64,000 bases of DNA from an uncultured Clostridia bacterium (GTDB lineage Bacteria > Bacillota > Clostridia > Oscillospirales > CAG-272), in the NCBI GenBank assembly GCA_946407735.1, contig CAMJPL010000003.1, positions 62,001-126,000 on the forward strand, given 5' to 3'. The position numbers and the translations under genes were made by a program. This document shows positions 1-8,606 of the stretch, piece after piece; within the stretch, counting starts at the first letter, position 1, and each line of letters opens with the position of its first letter. The notes under the pieces were generated by a model. The model was not told the DNA's origin. It was given only the letters and a program-made list of their open reading frames with translations, and did no database searches.

Positions 1-524
1 CATATGCAGTCCTGCCACCTGTCCTTCTCGAGATCGAACACTGTTGCGCCTTCCCTGTAATACGGATCCGGGACCGCCGTCTCCCCGACGTTCTCGACGG
101 AGACATTGAGATGGCAGACATACACGCCGGAGGAACGCGGACGGGCTTCGAATCTGAGCCGGTTATAAGGCCGCCAGTCGGATCTGTCCGGGGTGAAGCT
201 GACCGAGGCGGTGCCGAAGTTCGAGTAATCCCCGTCCGGGGACGCCCCGTCGGGCCAGCGGTCGCTTCTGAGCGGAGCGGAGAAGGATATCATGCCGTCG
301 CGTTCGGTCATCGCCGTGTTTTTTGACGGAAAAGGCTTCAGAACCTCCGGGTACAGCCGCTGCGTCCTCGTCACCTTTTTATCGGCGAATCCCGCCTCAA
401 GGCTTTCCTCGCGGTGAAGTGGCAGGGGAGAATGGATATACAGCGTATCCCGTATCTCCCGAGCGAATCTGTTTTTTATCTCTCGTCTTGTCATCTGTTG
501 CAGATCCTCGGTTTTATTGTCCAT
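1..524 (-). CDS. Unrecognised protein, N-terminal part only (runs off the left edge)
   Basis: Reading the minus strand from an ATG at 522-524 gives about 174 residues with no stop before base 1, so the ORF track omits it. After a charged N-terminal stretch (MDNKTEDLQQ...), residues from about 85 on look like a beta-sandwich or carbohydrate-binding module (segments SDWRPYNRLRFEARP and VSVENVGETAVPDPYYREG). There is no signal peptide. It lies 81 bp downstream of a solute-binding-protein remnant in the same orientation, which fits a carbohydrate-active enzyme, but no catalytic domain is visible in the window. No strong ribosome site precedes the ATG, so the start is uncertain. I do not assign a function. 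Confidence 0.6.
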   Translation of the reverse strand, partial: MDNKTEDLQQMTRREIKNRFAREIRDTLYIHSPLPLHREESLEAGFADKKVTRTQRLYPEVLKPFPSKNTAMTERDGMISFSAPLRSDRWPDGASPDGDYSNFGTASVSFTPDRSDWRPYNRLRFEARPRSSGVYVCHLNVSVENVGETAVPDPYYREGATVFDLEKDRWQDCI

Positions 525-605
525 ACTTGAGTGAGAGCGGTGCCGGGCGACCGCCTGAATGCCGCTTCCGGGCTCTCGCAGGAAGGTGTTTCCCGCCTCT
601 CTTCG

Positions 606-1784
606 TCAGGTGTTCTCCTCGAAAGCGGCTATGGTTTTCTCGATCCCGCCCTCCAGCTTGGAGCGGTTCTTTTCGAGCAGGGACTGCAGCCCCTCGCCTT
701 TTATGAAGGCCGTTTTAAGAGCCGAGTCAAAGGATGCCCATTGGAAGATGTCGGAGTTGTCCAGCATGCAGTTCTTGAAGATTATGTCGAGCATTTCCGA
801 CGATTCCTCGTCGCGGACGTATTTTCTCGTGAGGCAGATGTCATAGTAGACCGGAAGGACATCCTTTCTGCTCGCCTCGGCGATTGCCTGAAGGATATAT
901 CCGGACGTCTCCGGGTTTTTGGCGGTGGCCGGAACGCAGGCTGGGCTGATGCACCATCCGTCGGCGAACTGATAATATTCCTGCTGAGCCTCGTCATATT
1001 TCGGCACGGGGAGAAGCCCGAAGTTGACATCCTGAGCGCGGTGAGTCAACAGATGATATATGACGATCGCCATGAACAGGGATCTGCTGTCCATGAAGGT
1101 GTTTGAGACGTCGCTGTCGCTCATCGTTTTGATCGCCTGAGTCTGGCTCATCATGCCTGATATGCGGTCGAACACAGCAGTGCTCCTCTCGCCGCCGAGG
1201 GATATGTACGGCTTTTTCTCCTCGTTGAGATCTACCACATGTTCGCCGGCTCCGTAATAGAAGATTATCCCCGATTCGGACGACTGGAATACCAGACCCC
1301 ATCTGTCCTTCAATGTCATGGCCGAGTCTCCGTCAAGATCGCCGGCTGCCGCGAGCGACATGCTCTCTATCGCGTCAAGCGTCCATTTTCCGCTTTTCAC
1401 AAGCTCATACGGGTCGTCGAGCTGATAATCGCCGAGCATATCCTTGTTGAACCAGATCGAGAAGAGCGAGTCGCGGTAGTTGACCGAGATATCCCCGGTG
1501 GCGTAGAACATCCTGTTCATGATGGACAGAGTGTCGTTGTACATCGAAGACCAGTAGCCGCTTTCAAAGTCGAGATATTTCAGCGTCTTTAGGTCAAGGA
1601 GCAGCCCCTGCTGAGCGCAGCCGGCGGCGTTGCGCACCTGCGGGAAGACCGCGTCGTATGTGTCGTCCCCGGCCAGCAGCAGCTTTGAAAGATCTGACAT
1701 ATTGGTGTCTTTGCTGGATGTGACGTTTATACGGAAGCCGTATGTTTCCTCGAGGTGCTGATTCCTGAGAAAATTCATTTCCAT
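606..1784 (-). pseudogene. 5'-truncated extracellular solute-binding protein (ABC sugar-uptake type)
   Basis: The 392-residue reading frame resembles the middle and C-terminal parts of the lipoprotein at 22387-23859: both carry a dSDGD/DGDGQ loop after a KW(T/S)xD..E segment, a F(G/I)xxPxPKY motif and a SEMLDII/SISMLDII motif near the C-terminus. It lacks the signal peptide, lipobox and roughly the first 80 residues of that relative. Upstream of ATG 1784 the frame meets a stop within 11 codons and no ribosome site is present. A good minus-strand promoter (TTGACA-17-TATAGT) still points at it. The simplest reading is a deletion that fused promoter-proximal DNA to the gene body. A cytoplasmic fragment would not work as a transporter component. 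No permease genes are adjacent. Confidence 0.7.
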
Positions 1785-1813
1785 TTCGTGATGGCTTCGG
1801 GCTTCACAAATGA

Positions 1814-1842
1814 ACTATACATCATTTTTAATAAAATGTCAA
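1814..1842 (-). promoter_or_regulatory. Sigma-A promoter facing the truncated binding-protein gene
   Basis: On the minus strand TTGACA (1842-1837), a 17-bp spacer and TATAGT (1819-1814) match the consensus in 11 of 12 positions. Transcription would start near 1807, only about 23 nt before ATG 1784. Confidence 0.65.
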
Positions 1843-2011
1843 GTGAAAATACAGAGTATTTTCGATTATCGGATTATTTTTTACATAATAACCAAAATAA
1901 TTATGTTTTGCTTGAAATTGCAGTGTGCAATTTGTCTATCGCCGAAAAAACAGTGACACGTATGGAATATCATGTCCCCATAAAAAACTCCATTCATAAT
2001 AATCAAAAACC

Positions 2012-2040
2012 TTGACTCGTGATTTGAAACATGGTACAAT
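2012..2040 (+). promoter_or_regulatory. Distal sigma-A promoter for the DUF5685 operon or a small RNA
   Basis: TTGACT (2012-2017), exactly 17 bp, then TACAAT (2035-2040). It lies about 270 bp before the proposed start of the first gene. Confidence 0.65.
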
Positions 2041-2248
2041 ATTCATGCTGTATCGTGGTTCTTTTGCGGGAGAACAAAAAGAAAACACATATGTTTTAAG
2101 AAAAACACTTGCAAATAATCGGCGTGCTGACGAAGCTCTGTATTCCGGGGGTTTACCATAGTGTTAAAGACGATTGCCGAGTCAATAAAAATGTTATTGC
2201 AATTAAACCGAAAATTTACAAAAACATCCCCATAAGAGCCGCCGGAAA

Positions 2249-2257
2249 TGGTATAAT
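2249..2257 (+). promoter_or_regulatory. Proximal extended -10 promoter for the DUF5685 operon
   Basis: TGGTATAAT is a full extended -10 element. No good -35 hexamer lies at the usual distance, as is common for extended -10 promoters. The implied start site is about 45 nt before TTG 2311. Confidence 0.6.
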
Positions 2258-2310
2258 CTATATTGAATGTCTTATCTTAAATACGCTTGATTTCGAAGGG
2301 AGAGCGGCGC

Positions 2311-3375
2311 TTGTTCGGATATATCAGACCATTCACCGGCGAGCTGAAGGTTCGCGAGCTCGAGCTGTACCGTTCGGTATACTGCGGTCTCTGCCGCGCC
2401 ATGAAAAAACAGACGGGAAATCTTTCCCGTGTCTCGATAAGCTATGATTTCGTCTTCTGCGCCATGTGCCGAGCCGCCGTTACCGGGCAGAGCTTCAAGC
2501 CGGAGCCGGGATGGTGCTTCCTGCATCCGTTCGACAGCCGCCTCATAGCCGGGGAGAACGAGGCTCTCAATTCATGTGCCCTTATGAGCGCCGTGCTCAC
2601 GAGGGAGAAGGCATACGACAACTACAACGACAGCCGCTTCCTCTCGAAGCTCGGCAGCGCGATGCTCCTGCCCGAGGCCGACCATATGCTGAAAAAGGCC
2701 GTGAAGGCCGACGGCGGGGTCGATGATGTGAAAAAGAGCGTCAGGCGCCATATGGACGACCTGTACTCGCTCGAGAAGGCGAAGTGCCAGTCGCCGGACG
2801 AGACTGCTCAGGCGACGGGAGAGATGCTGTCCGATATCTTCGCCTACGGACTTGACGGACGGAGAAAGAGCATAGCGTCTGCCATCGGTCTTCGCGTCGG
2901 CAGATGGGTATATCTCGTGGACGCGGCGGACGACTATTACAAGGATCTCAAATCGGGGAGCTACAACCCGTTCATCGAAGCGGGGAAGAAGCCGGACGAA
3001 AGCCTGTTCGAGGCGCTGCGCCTCGAGCTCGGTGCGGCGAAAAGAGCCCTCGATCTCGCCGACGGCGTGGACGAGAGCGTGCGCTCGATAACCGAGAACA
3101 TCCTCTGCCTCGGCATGACCGGTCCGATCGAGGATATGCTCGCGGCAAAGCTCATGCGGGAAGGCGCCGATGTGAAAGCGACGGAAAGCCCCGGAAAGGA
3201 AGCCGCGCCGGACGGGGAAGAGACCGAAAAAGCGCCCGAAGACGCCGCGGCAGCCGATACGCCCGGCGAAAAACCGTCATCCGATCCGGCATCGGAAAAG
3301 GAAGGCGAAGGCGCGAAGGAGGCTCCGAAGGCGGGGCACGACACACAAAAAAACAAGAAGAGAAAGCATAAATGA
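2311..3375 (+). CDS. DUF5685 family protein
   Basis: The protein opens [15 protein letters not shown] and then has YCGLCRAM, the N-terminal signature of DUF5685, followed by a second Cys pair (FCAMCRAA). I place the start at TTG 2311, because AAGGGAG lies 8 bp upstream and the family begins with (M)FGYxRP; the track start at 2287 adds eight residues. The C-terminal 70 residues are low-complexity Ala/Glu/Lys/Pro and probably disordered. The family has no established biochemical role; the paired cysteines suggest metal or disulfide chemistry (inference). The stop overlaps the next ATG by 4 bp (ATGA), so it is translationally coupled to the J-domain gene. Confidence 0.85.
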   Translation: MFGYIRPFTGELKVRELELYRSVYCGLCRAMKKQTGNLSRVSISYDFVFCAMCRAAVTGQSFKPEPGWCFLHPFDSRLIAGENEALNSCALMSAVLTREKAYDNYNDSRFLSKLGSAMLLPEADHMLKKAVKADGGVDDVKKSVRRHMDDLYSLEKAKCQSPDETAQATGEMLSDIFAYGLDGRRKSIASAIGLRVGRWVYLVDAADDYYKDLKSGSYNPFIEAGKKPDESLFEALRLELGAAKRALDLADGVDESVRSITENILCLGMTGPIEDMLAAKLMREGADVKATESPGKEAAPDGEETEKAPEDAAAADTPGEKPSSDPASEKEGEGAKEAPKAGHDTQKNKKRKHK

Positions 3376-3995
3376 CCGATCCCTATAAAGAGCTCGGCGT
3401 TTCCGCCGACGCGACGGACGATGAGATCAAGCAGGCGTACCGGGCGCTGGTAAAAAAATACCACCCGGACAACTACGCCTCCGATCCCGATCTGAAGCAG
3501 ATCGCCGAGGAAAAGATGAAGGCGGTCAACTCGGCTTACGACGAGATACAGAAGCTTCGCAAGACAGGTCAGACATCCTTCGCCGACAGTCAGGGATATT
3601 CCGCCCCCGAGTATGATTTCTCGGCATATACCGGCGAGTATATCCATATAAGGGAGCTTATAAACGCCGGCGAGATCACGATGGCGGAATCGCTCCTCAT
3701 GTCGGTAGGCACCGGGAGCCGCGGCGCCGAGTGGAACTTCCTCATGGGCGCCGTCATGACCAAGCGCGGATTCTATTACGAGGCGCTGAACTACATCAAG
3801 ACCGCCTGCTATCTCGATCCCTACAATCAGGAGTACCGCAGTGCCCTGAACACCCTGAACCGTCAGAGCGCCTTCGACACCGACGACCGCGACTATACGG
3901 TGTCGCGGACGGGATGCGACACCCTTCTCGGCGCCTGCTGTCTCGGTGACTGCCTGTGCGGGCTTTGCGGAAACAATCTGTGCAGCTGCTGCTGA
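3372..3995 (+). CDS. J-domain (DnaJ-like) protein with TPR-like middle and Cys-rich tail
   Basis: Residues 1-62 form a J domain with the diagnostic HPD motif (KKYHPDNY), so it should stimulate an Hsp70 (DnaK) ATPase. The DnaJ G/F region, zinc-finger repeats and client-binding domains are absent. Residues about 80-165 resemble two or three TPR-like helical hairpins. The last 30 residues hold nine cysteines, including [12 protein letters not shown] and a terminal CSCC, which looks like a metal or Fe-S binding tail. It overlaps the DUF5685 gene by 4 bp and is followed after 5 bp by a membrane protein. The unit is probably a specialised chaperone adaptor rather than a housekeeping DnaJ. Confidence 0.85.
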   Translation: MTDPYKELGVSADATDDEIKQAYRALVKKYHPDNYASDPDLKQIAEEKMKAVNSAYDEIQKLRKTGQTSFADSQGYSAPEYDFSAYTGEYIHIRELINAGEITMAESLLMSVGTGSRGAEWNFLMGAVMTKRGFYYEALNYIKTACYLDPYNQEYRSALNTLNRQSAFDTDDRDYTVSRTGCDTLLGACCLGDCLCGLCGNNLCSCC

Positions 3996-4000
3996 ATATC

Positions 4001-4549
4001 ATGACTGACAAGAAAAAAGCCGGTATGACCAAGACCCACAAGATGGTCATGAGCGCCGTGCTCAGCGCTCTTTCGGTCGCCGCGATCTATCTTTCGTCGT
4101 TCACGCCGCTCGATCTGACGGTGATCGCGCTGACGAGCCTCGGAGTCTTCTTCGCCGTTATCGAGCTCGGCGGAAAATATCCGCTCCTCATCTACGCCGT
4201 CACCGGCATACTCGTGCTGCTCCTTCTGCCGGACAAGACGACCGCCCTGATATACGTGATGGTGGTCGGCTGGTATCCGATGGCGAAGGTGGTTTTCGAG
4301 CGATATCATTACGTCGTAGCCTGGGCGCTCAAGCTGTCCGCATTCAACACGGCGCTGCTCGCCGCCATCGTGATGACGGTGTATGTCCTTCATATACCGG
4401 ACGACGACACTCTCGCGATGAAGATCACTGTGATCCTTCTCGCCAACTTCACCTTCGTGATGTGCGACCTTCTCGCCACGAGGCTGATACAGCTATATAT
4501 GGTGAAGATCCGCCCGAGGCTGGGCTTTAAAAACTACTTCGAGAACTGA
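4001..4549 (+). CDS. Integral membrane protein of unknown function
   Basis: The 182-residue protein has a short basic N-terminus (MTDKKKAGMTKTHK) followed by about five hydrophobic segments, with a charged C-terminus that should lie in the cytoplasm. Its helix-rich plan recalls S components of ECF transporters, but I see no substrate motif. I take ATG 4001 over the track's GTG 3956, which would overlap the Cys-rich tail of the J-protein; ATG 4025 is also possible, and none has a strong ribosome site. It directly follows the DUF5685 and J-domain genes and is probably co-transcribed with them. Confidence 0.65.
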   Translation: MTDKKKAGMTKTHKMVMSAVLSALSVAAIYLSSFTPLDLTVIALTSLGVFFAVIELGGKYPLLIYAVTGILVLLLLPDKTTALIYVMVVGWYPMAKVVFERYHYVVAWALKLSAFNTALLAAIVMTVYVLHIPDDDTLAMKITVILLANFTFVMCDLLATRLIQLYMVKIRPRLGFKNYFEN

Positions 4550-4557
4550 GGCTTTAT

Positions 4558-5550
4558 ATGCGCGGTATAATTCTTTGCGACGGCGCCGTGTCGCACGTCT
4601 GGCGGGAGAAGGAGCTCTCCGCCCTCAAGGCCGAATTCGGCTTCGACGGAAGGGTCTATAAAAGCTCCGATCTGAATGAAACGGATTTCAAAGACGTCGG
4701 GTATGTCTTTTCCACATGGGGGATGCCGTCCCTTAAGGCGGATGACATAAGGCGCTTCCTTCCGTCGCTGAAAGCGGTGTTTTACGGAGCCGGATCGGTA
4801 CAGGGCTTCGCCTCGGAATTCCTTTCGGCGGGAGTCAGGGTGTTCTCGGCATGGCAGGCCAACGCCGTGCCGGTCGTCGAGTACGCCGTCTCGCAGATAA
4901 TCCTCGCGAACAAGGGCTATTTCGTCTCGATGGGAGTAAAAAGCCGCGGCGATCTGAATGCCAAACGAGCCGTGTCGCATCTCTATCCCGGAAATTACGG
5001 CGCGGCGGTCGGCATCCTCGGCGCCGGACAGATAGGGCGGCGCGTCATAGAGCGGCTCAAACGCGATTATCGGCTCGAGGTCCTCGTCTTCGATCCCTTC
5101 CTGCCGGATGAGACGGCAGAAAAGCTCGGCGCTTTGAAAACCGATCTTAAGACGATATTCTCCTCCTGCGTCACGATATCGAATCACCTCGCCAACAATC
5201 CTCAGACGATCGGAATCATCACGCGCGAGCTGCTGATGTCGATGCCGAAGAGATGCACCTTCATCAACACCGGGCGCGGCGCTCAGGTGGACCACGCTGC
5301 TCTTTACGACGCCATGAAGGAGCGTCCCGATGCGGCGGCCCTGCTCGACGTTACATGGCCGGAGCCGCTTGACGACGGCGATCCTCTCTATACGCTGCCG
5401 AACGTCATCATAACGCCGCATATCGCCGGAAGCCAGGAGGACGAGTGCGAGAGGATGGCGGAGTATATGCTTGACGAAGCCAGACGCTTCGACGCCGGTC
5501 AGCCGCTCAGATACGAAGTCACCGCCGAAATGCTGAAAACCATGGCCTGA
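4558..5550 (+). CDS. D-isomer-specific 2-hydroxyacid dehydrogenase family protein
   Basis: An NAD-binding Rossmann core is clear in the second half: GILGAGQIG at about residue 142 followed by an acidic VFDPF strand end. The catalytic Arg region (FINTGRGAQVD), the Glu (WPEPLDDGDPL) and the His (ITPHIAGS) occur in the expected order, so the active site is complete. Family members reduce 2-keto acids to D-2-hydroxy acids; the substrate here is unknown. The gene follows the membrane protein by 8 bp with TGAGG as ribosome site, and a hairpin terminator follows the stop. It may be only an operon passenger relative to the chaperone genes upstream. Confidence 0.85.
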   Translation: MRGIILCDGAVSHVWREKELSALKAEFGFDGRVYKSSDLNETDFKDVGYVFSTWGMPSLKADDIRRFLPSLKAVFYGAGSVQGFASEFLSAGVRVFSAWQANAVPVVEYAVSQIILANKGYFVSMGVKSRGDLNAKRAVSHLYPGNYGAAVGILGAGQIGRRVIERLKRDYRLEVLVFDPFLPDETAEKLGALKTDLKTIFSSCVTISNHLANNPQTIGIITRELLMSMPKRCTFINTGRGAQVDHAALYDAMKERPDAAALLDVTWPEPLDDGDPLYTLPNVIITPHIAGSQEDECERMAEYMLDEARRFDAGQPLRYEVTAEMLKTMA

Positions 5551-5555
5551 TACCT

Positions 5556-5583
5556 GCCGGGCGCATCACGCGTCCGGCTTTTG
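5556..5583 (+). terminator. Intrinsic terminator after the dehydrogenase gene
   Basis: GCCGGGCGC and GCGTCCGGC pair around an ATCAC loop, followed by TTTT. There is one wobble pair and the T-run is short, so termination may be partial. Confidence 0.55.
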
Positions 5584-5601
5584 TCAACTTATAGGTGACA
5601 A
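5581..5601. promoter_or_regulatory. Near-perfect palindrome, operator candidate for the XRE regulator
   Basis: TTGTCAACT and AGGTGACAA form a 9-bp inverted repeat with one mismatch around a TAT centre. It lies about 20 bp upstream of the -35 region of the regulator gene. A second, weaker inverted repeat (CGTCT/AGACG) covers 5609-5625. XRE-family repressors normally bind such dyads near their own promoters. Confidence 0.5.
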
Positions 5602-5619
5602 ATTTCCGTCTTTGATGTA

Positions 5620-5648
5620 TAGACGAAAGAAGAAAAATGCGCTATAAT
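5620..5648 (+). promoter_or_regulatory. Promoter of the XRE regulator gene
   Basis: TAGACG (5620-5625) is separated by 17 bp from a consensus TATAAT (5643-5648). The ribosome site AGGAGG follows at about 5675. Confidence 0.55.
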
Positions 5649-5689
5649 ATTGTCAGCACGGAAAATCATTAATCAGGAGGTATCGGGAT

Positions 5690-6712
5690 ATGACATTCGG
5701 AAGCAAGATATGCGAGACGCGAATGAGGATGGGGATCAGTCAGGAGAGGCTGGGAGAGCTAGTCGGCGTATCGCGTCAGACGGTGTCGAAGTGGGAGCTC
5801 GATGAGGCTTTGCCGGAGACGCCGAAGCTGATAAGACTCTGCCGATTTCTCAGCGTTTCGGCGGATGAACTGCTGTCTTATGCCGTTTCGTCGGAAGATT
5901 CCGTCATGGATGGATACGGAATGTACAGGGGCGATAAATGCGAGATCGTTCTCACTTCGCGTTTCGCTCTGTCGCTGTATGCCGAAGGCGATATGATCGG
6001 TATGCGCCTCTATATGGGCGATGACAGGCGCAAAAAGCTCTGCGCCGTCTGTGAGCGGGATCTGAAAAGCAAAACGACGGATTATTCTTTTGTCACGGAG
6101 AAGTCGGGCGATATCATCAGCTCGGCAGACGGATGCGGTCATCTTATCGGGTCGGAGTTCGACAAAAGCGCTTTAAGCGGGATGCGCCTTCTCGAGAAGA
6201 TCAATATCGACCGCTCCGACACTCCGCTCCCGTCGGTAGGGGAATACGGGGTGGCGCGGTGCCTGTCCGCATGGCGAAAGATGGCGGAGTATCGCTCGGA
6301 ACCGCATCATTTCTCCTTCAACCTCTGCACAGACAGACTCGAATATGTGTTCTCGATCATGCCGGAGCACAACAATATCTATTGCGGAGCGTCGAACAAT
6401 CGCGTATTCGATCTCGGGCTTATCGGGGGCACACAGTATTTCAGGATGCGCAGCTATGATGACGACAGCGCGCCGTTCTGCGCTTTCACGGCGGATTTCG
6501 GCTATGAGCCCGCCGATCTGAAGATCCCCGCCGCCGAGGTGAATGTAACTGACGCCTGCAGCGTAAGGAATTATTCAAGAGGAAAGGTCGGCAGCAGCGG
6601 GATGATATTCTTCGTAAAGCGCTACACCGACGACAGCATAATCCTCGCCGGCTGCGGAGGGGATGAGTACGGCTATTACCGCGACGGTCCATTCATCGAG
6701 AGGATCATATGA
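5690..6712 (+). CDS. XRE-family transcriptional regulator with a large C-terminal domain
   Basis: Residues about 5-60 form a classic Cro/CI helix-turn-helix (GISQERLGELVGVSRQTVSKWE), so the protein should bind DNA. The remaining 270 residues show no family I recognise; they are rich in beta-type sequence and in cysteines near the middle, and may be a ligand-binding or sensor module. The start ATG 5690 has AGGAGG 10 bp upstream. The gene is alone between two terminators and convergent with the ABC-transporter genes, so its targets are not obvious; the dyad at 5581 suggests autoregulation. Confidence 0.8.
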   Translation: MTFGSKICETRMRMGISQERLGELVGVSRQTVSKWELDEALPETPKLIRLCRFLSVSADELLSYAVSSEDSVMDGYGMYRGDKCEIVLTSRFALSLYAEGDMIGMRLYMGDDRRKKLCAVCERDLKSKTTDYSFVTEKSGDIISSADGCGHLIGSEFDKSALSGMRLLEKINIDRSDTPLPSVGEYGVARCLSAWRKMAEYRSEPHHFSFNLCTDRLEYVFSIMPEHNNIYCGASNNRVFDLGLIGGTQYFRMRSYDDDSAPFCAFTADFGYEPADLKIPAAEVNVTDACSVRNYSRGKVGSSGMIFFVKRYTDDSIILAGCGGDEYGYYRDGPFIERII

Positions 6713-6720
6713 CGGCAAGG

Positions 6721-6744
6721 AAAGCCGCCCGGAAGGGCGGCTTT
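6721..6744. terminator. Bidirectional terminator between the regulator and the ABC genes
   Basis: AAAGCCGCCC and GGGCGGCTTT form a perfect 10-bp stem with a GGAA loop. A T-rich run follows on the plus strand (TTCTTTTTTA), and the hairpin lies 3 bp beyond the stop of the convergent ABC gene. Confidence 0.85.
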
Positions 6745-6746
6745 GC

Positions 6747-8606
6747 TCATTCTTTTTTATCCTCATCTGCGGCGTAATACTGCGCCTGCGCTCCCCACAG
6801 CTCGGCGTATTTGCCGTCTTTCTCGCCCAGCAGCTCGTCGTGGCTGCCGGTCTGGACGATGCTCCCGCGATCGAAGACGGCGATCATGTCGCAGAAGCGG
6901 CATGAGGCGAGACGGTGGCTGATATACACCGCCGTGCGGTCGCCGGCGATGGCTGAGAAGCGGGTGTAGATATCGTATTCCGCTTCGGGATCGAGCGAGG
7001 CGGTCGGCTCGTCGAGGATGATGAACGGGGCGTCGCGGTAAAGCGCCCTCGCGAGGGCGATCTTCTGCTTCTCCCCGCCGGAGAATATGACTCCGCTCCC
7101 GTCGTAGCCCTTGTCGATATAAGTCCCGGCTCCTTCCGGCAGCTCGTTTATCCTCTCCGCGATCCCGGCCTGCGAGAGGACGAGCTTCATCCTCTCGCCG
7201 TCGATTACCGTCGACGCGGCGACGTTCTGCCCGACGGTGAAATCGAACAGTCTGAAATCCTGGAAGACCACCGAGAACAGCTTCATGTACTCATCGTAGT
7301 CATATTTGCGTATATCGACGCCGTTGAGGGTTATGACTCCCTCGGTCGGGTCGTACAGGCGGCAGAGCAGCTTTATGAAGGTCGTCTTGCCGGAGCCGTT
7401 CTCCCCGACGACGGCAAGCTTGCCGCCGACGCGGAATCTCGCGTTCAGATGGCGCAGCGCCCAGACGTCGGTATTGGGATACCGGAAGGAAACGTCCCTG
7501 AACTCGACGTAATACTCGCGGTCGTCCCGCTTTTCCACGGTGAGACTGCCCTGATACATCTCGTTCGGTATGTCGAAATACGAAAAGTATCGCCTGAGAA
7601 AGCGGTTGTTCAGTAAAAGCTGTGTGACCGAATTCAGAAGATCGGACGACGACGACATCAGCGCGAGAAGACATCCGGCGTATTTGATGATCGAGCCGGT
7701 GCTGACGCCGCCGCGCATCGCCGATACGATAAGTATGATATATATGACCGTCTGAACGGCGCCTCTGAATACGCTGTCGGGGAGCGAGATCAGCGCTTTC
7801 TTTTTCTGGTGTTCCGTTTTGAGAGCGGCGGTCTCGTCCCTTACCTGACGGTTCTTTTCGACTATCATGCTCCCCGTGCCGTAAAGCCTCATGTCCTTGC
7901 CTTCGCTGAAAAGATATTCGTTTGTGTGCTCGAAGACAAGGTTCCACCGCGCGCTGAGCTCGCTCTGGGCGTATTGATGCTCTGACGCCAGCCGTGCCGA
8001 GACGATCTTTATGGCCGTAGATATGACGATCAGCGCGAGGATGATGAGCTTCGCCGTGAGAGACAGCGCCGGACCGATGAAGAGCGGGGACAGCATGATC
8101 ATCGCGGTGATTATGCTGATCGCGGCGGAAAGCGCCGCCTTTGACCGGTGCATCAGCTCCCACATGTTCGCTCCGGACTGATTGTCCTTCTCGACGCGTT
8201 CCCTTAAAAGCGATGTCTCCCGATCCTCTATGCTCTGATACGACAGGGACATGGCTTTTTCGGAAAACGCCCAGAGCTCTCCCAGCTCCTGCAGCCAGTC
8301 CCGCTCGTCGCGGGCTTCGTCGAGCCATGCCTCGAGCATCCTTACGGCGAAGGTCAGCCCGACGGTCAGCGCGGCGCAGATCCCGGCCTCGCGGAGCCTG
8401 CCGCCTTCAAGGATGAGATCGATCAGCACCGCCGACATGTACATCGGAAGGTAAGGCGCGAGCGAGCCGACAGCCGACGCGAGCAGATGGAAGGAAAACG
8501 CCTTCGTGTCAAAGCTGCGGAGCATCCTGAGGCCGCGTCTTATAAGCGCGATATGCTCTTTCAGAGTGATTTTTTCGCTGCCTTCAGCTCTTTTGTTCGC
8601 TGTCAT
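6747..8606 (-). CDS. ABC exporter half-transporter (permease-ATPase fusion), second of a pair
   Basis: An N-terminal six-helix transmembrane domain (residues about 1-330) is fused to an ATPase domain. The ATPase has Walker A GENGSGKTT, signature FSGGEKQK, Walker B FIILDEPTASLDP and the switch His (ISHRLAS), so it should be active. The start ATG 8606 has AGGGAG upstream and lies inside the 3' end of the preceding ABC gene (23-bp overlap), implying coupled translation and a heterodimer. Such pairs export peptides, drugs or lipids. The two-component genes upstream, in the same orientation, suggest response to an extracellular peptide or antibiotic. Confidence 0.9.
   Translation of the reverse strand: MTANKRAEGSEKITLKEHIALIRRGLRMLRSFDTKAFSFHLLASAVGSLAPYLPMYMSAVLIDLILEGGRLREAGICAALTVGLTFAVRMLEAWLDEARDERDWLQELGELWAFSEKAMSLSYQSIEDRETSLLRERVEKDNQSGANMWELMHRSKAALSAAISIITAMIMLSPLFIGPALSLTAKLIILALIVISTAIKIVSARLASEHQYAQSELSARWNLVFEHTNEYLFSEGKDMRLYGTGSMIVEKNRQVRDETAALKTEHQKKKALISLPDSVFRGAVQTVIYIILIVSAMRGGVSTGSIIKYAGCLLALMSSSSDLLNSVTQLLLNNRFLRRYFSYFDIPNEMYQGSLTVEKRDDREYYVEFRDVSFRYPNTDVWALRHLNARFRVGGKLAVVGENGSGKTTFIKLLCRLYDPTEGVITLNGVDIRKYDYDEYMKLFSVVFQDFRLFDFTVGQNVAASTVIDGERMKLVLSQAGIAERINELPEGAGTYIDKGYDGSGVIFSGGEKQKIALARALYRDAPFIILDEPTASLDPEAEYDIYTRFSAIAGDRTAVYISHRLASCRFCDMIAVFDRGSIVQTGSHDELLGEKDGKYAELWGAQAQYYAADEDKKE

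Larger units (their letters stand above)
1843..2310. other. AT-rich intergenic region upstream of the DUF5685 gene
   Basis: This stretch is clearly richer in A and T than the rest of the window. It holds two plus-strand promoters and a small hairpin (AAAACA/TGTTTT near 2081-2098). ORFs listed here by the track (1755-2015, 2109-2447) have no ribosome site, no recognisable family and unusual codon use, so I see no gene. If the distal promoter is active it makes a leader of about 260 nt. Confidence 0.6.

Noticed and set aside
2109-2447. 112-residue ORF upstream of and overlapping the DUF5685 gene
   Set aside because: It starts with TTG without a ribosome site, lies in AT-rich DNA and overlaps a recognised gene in another frame.
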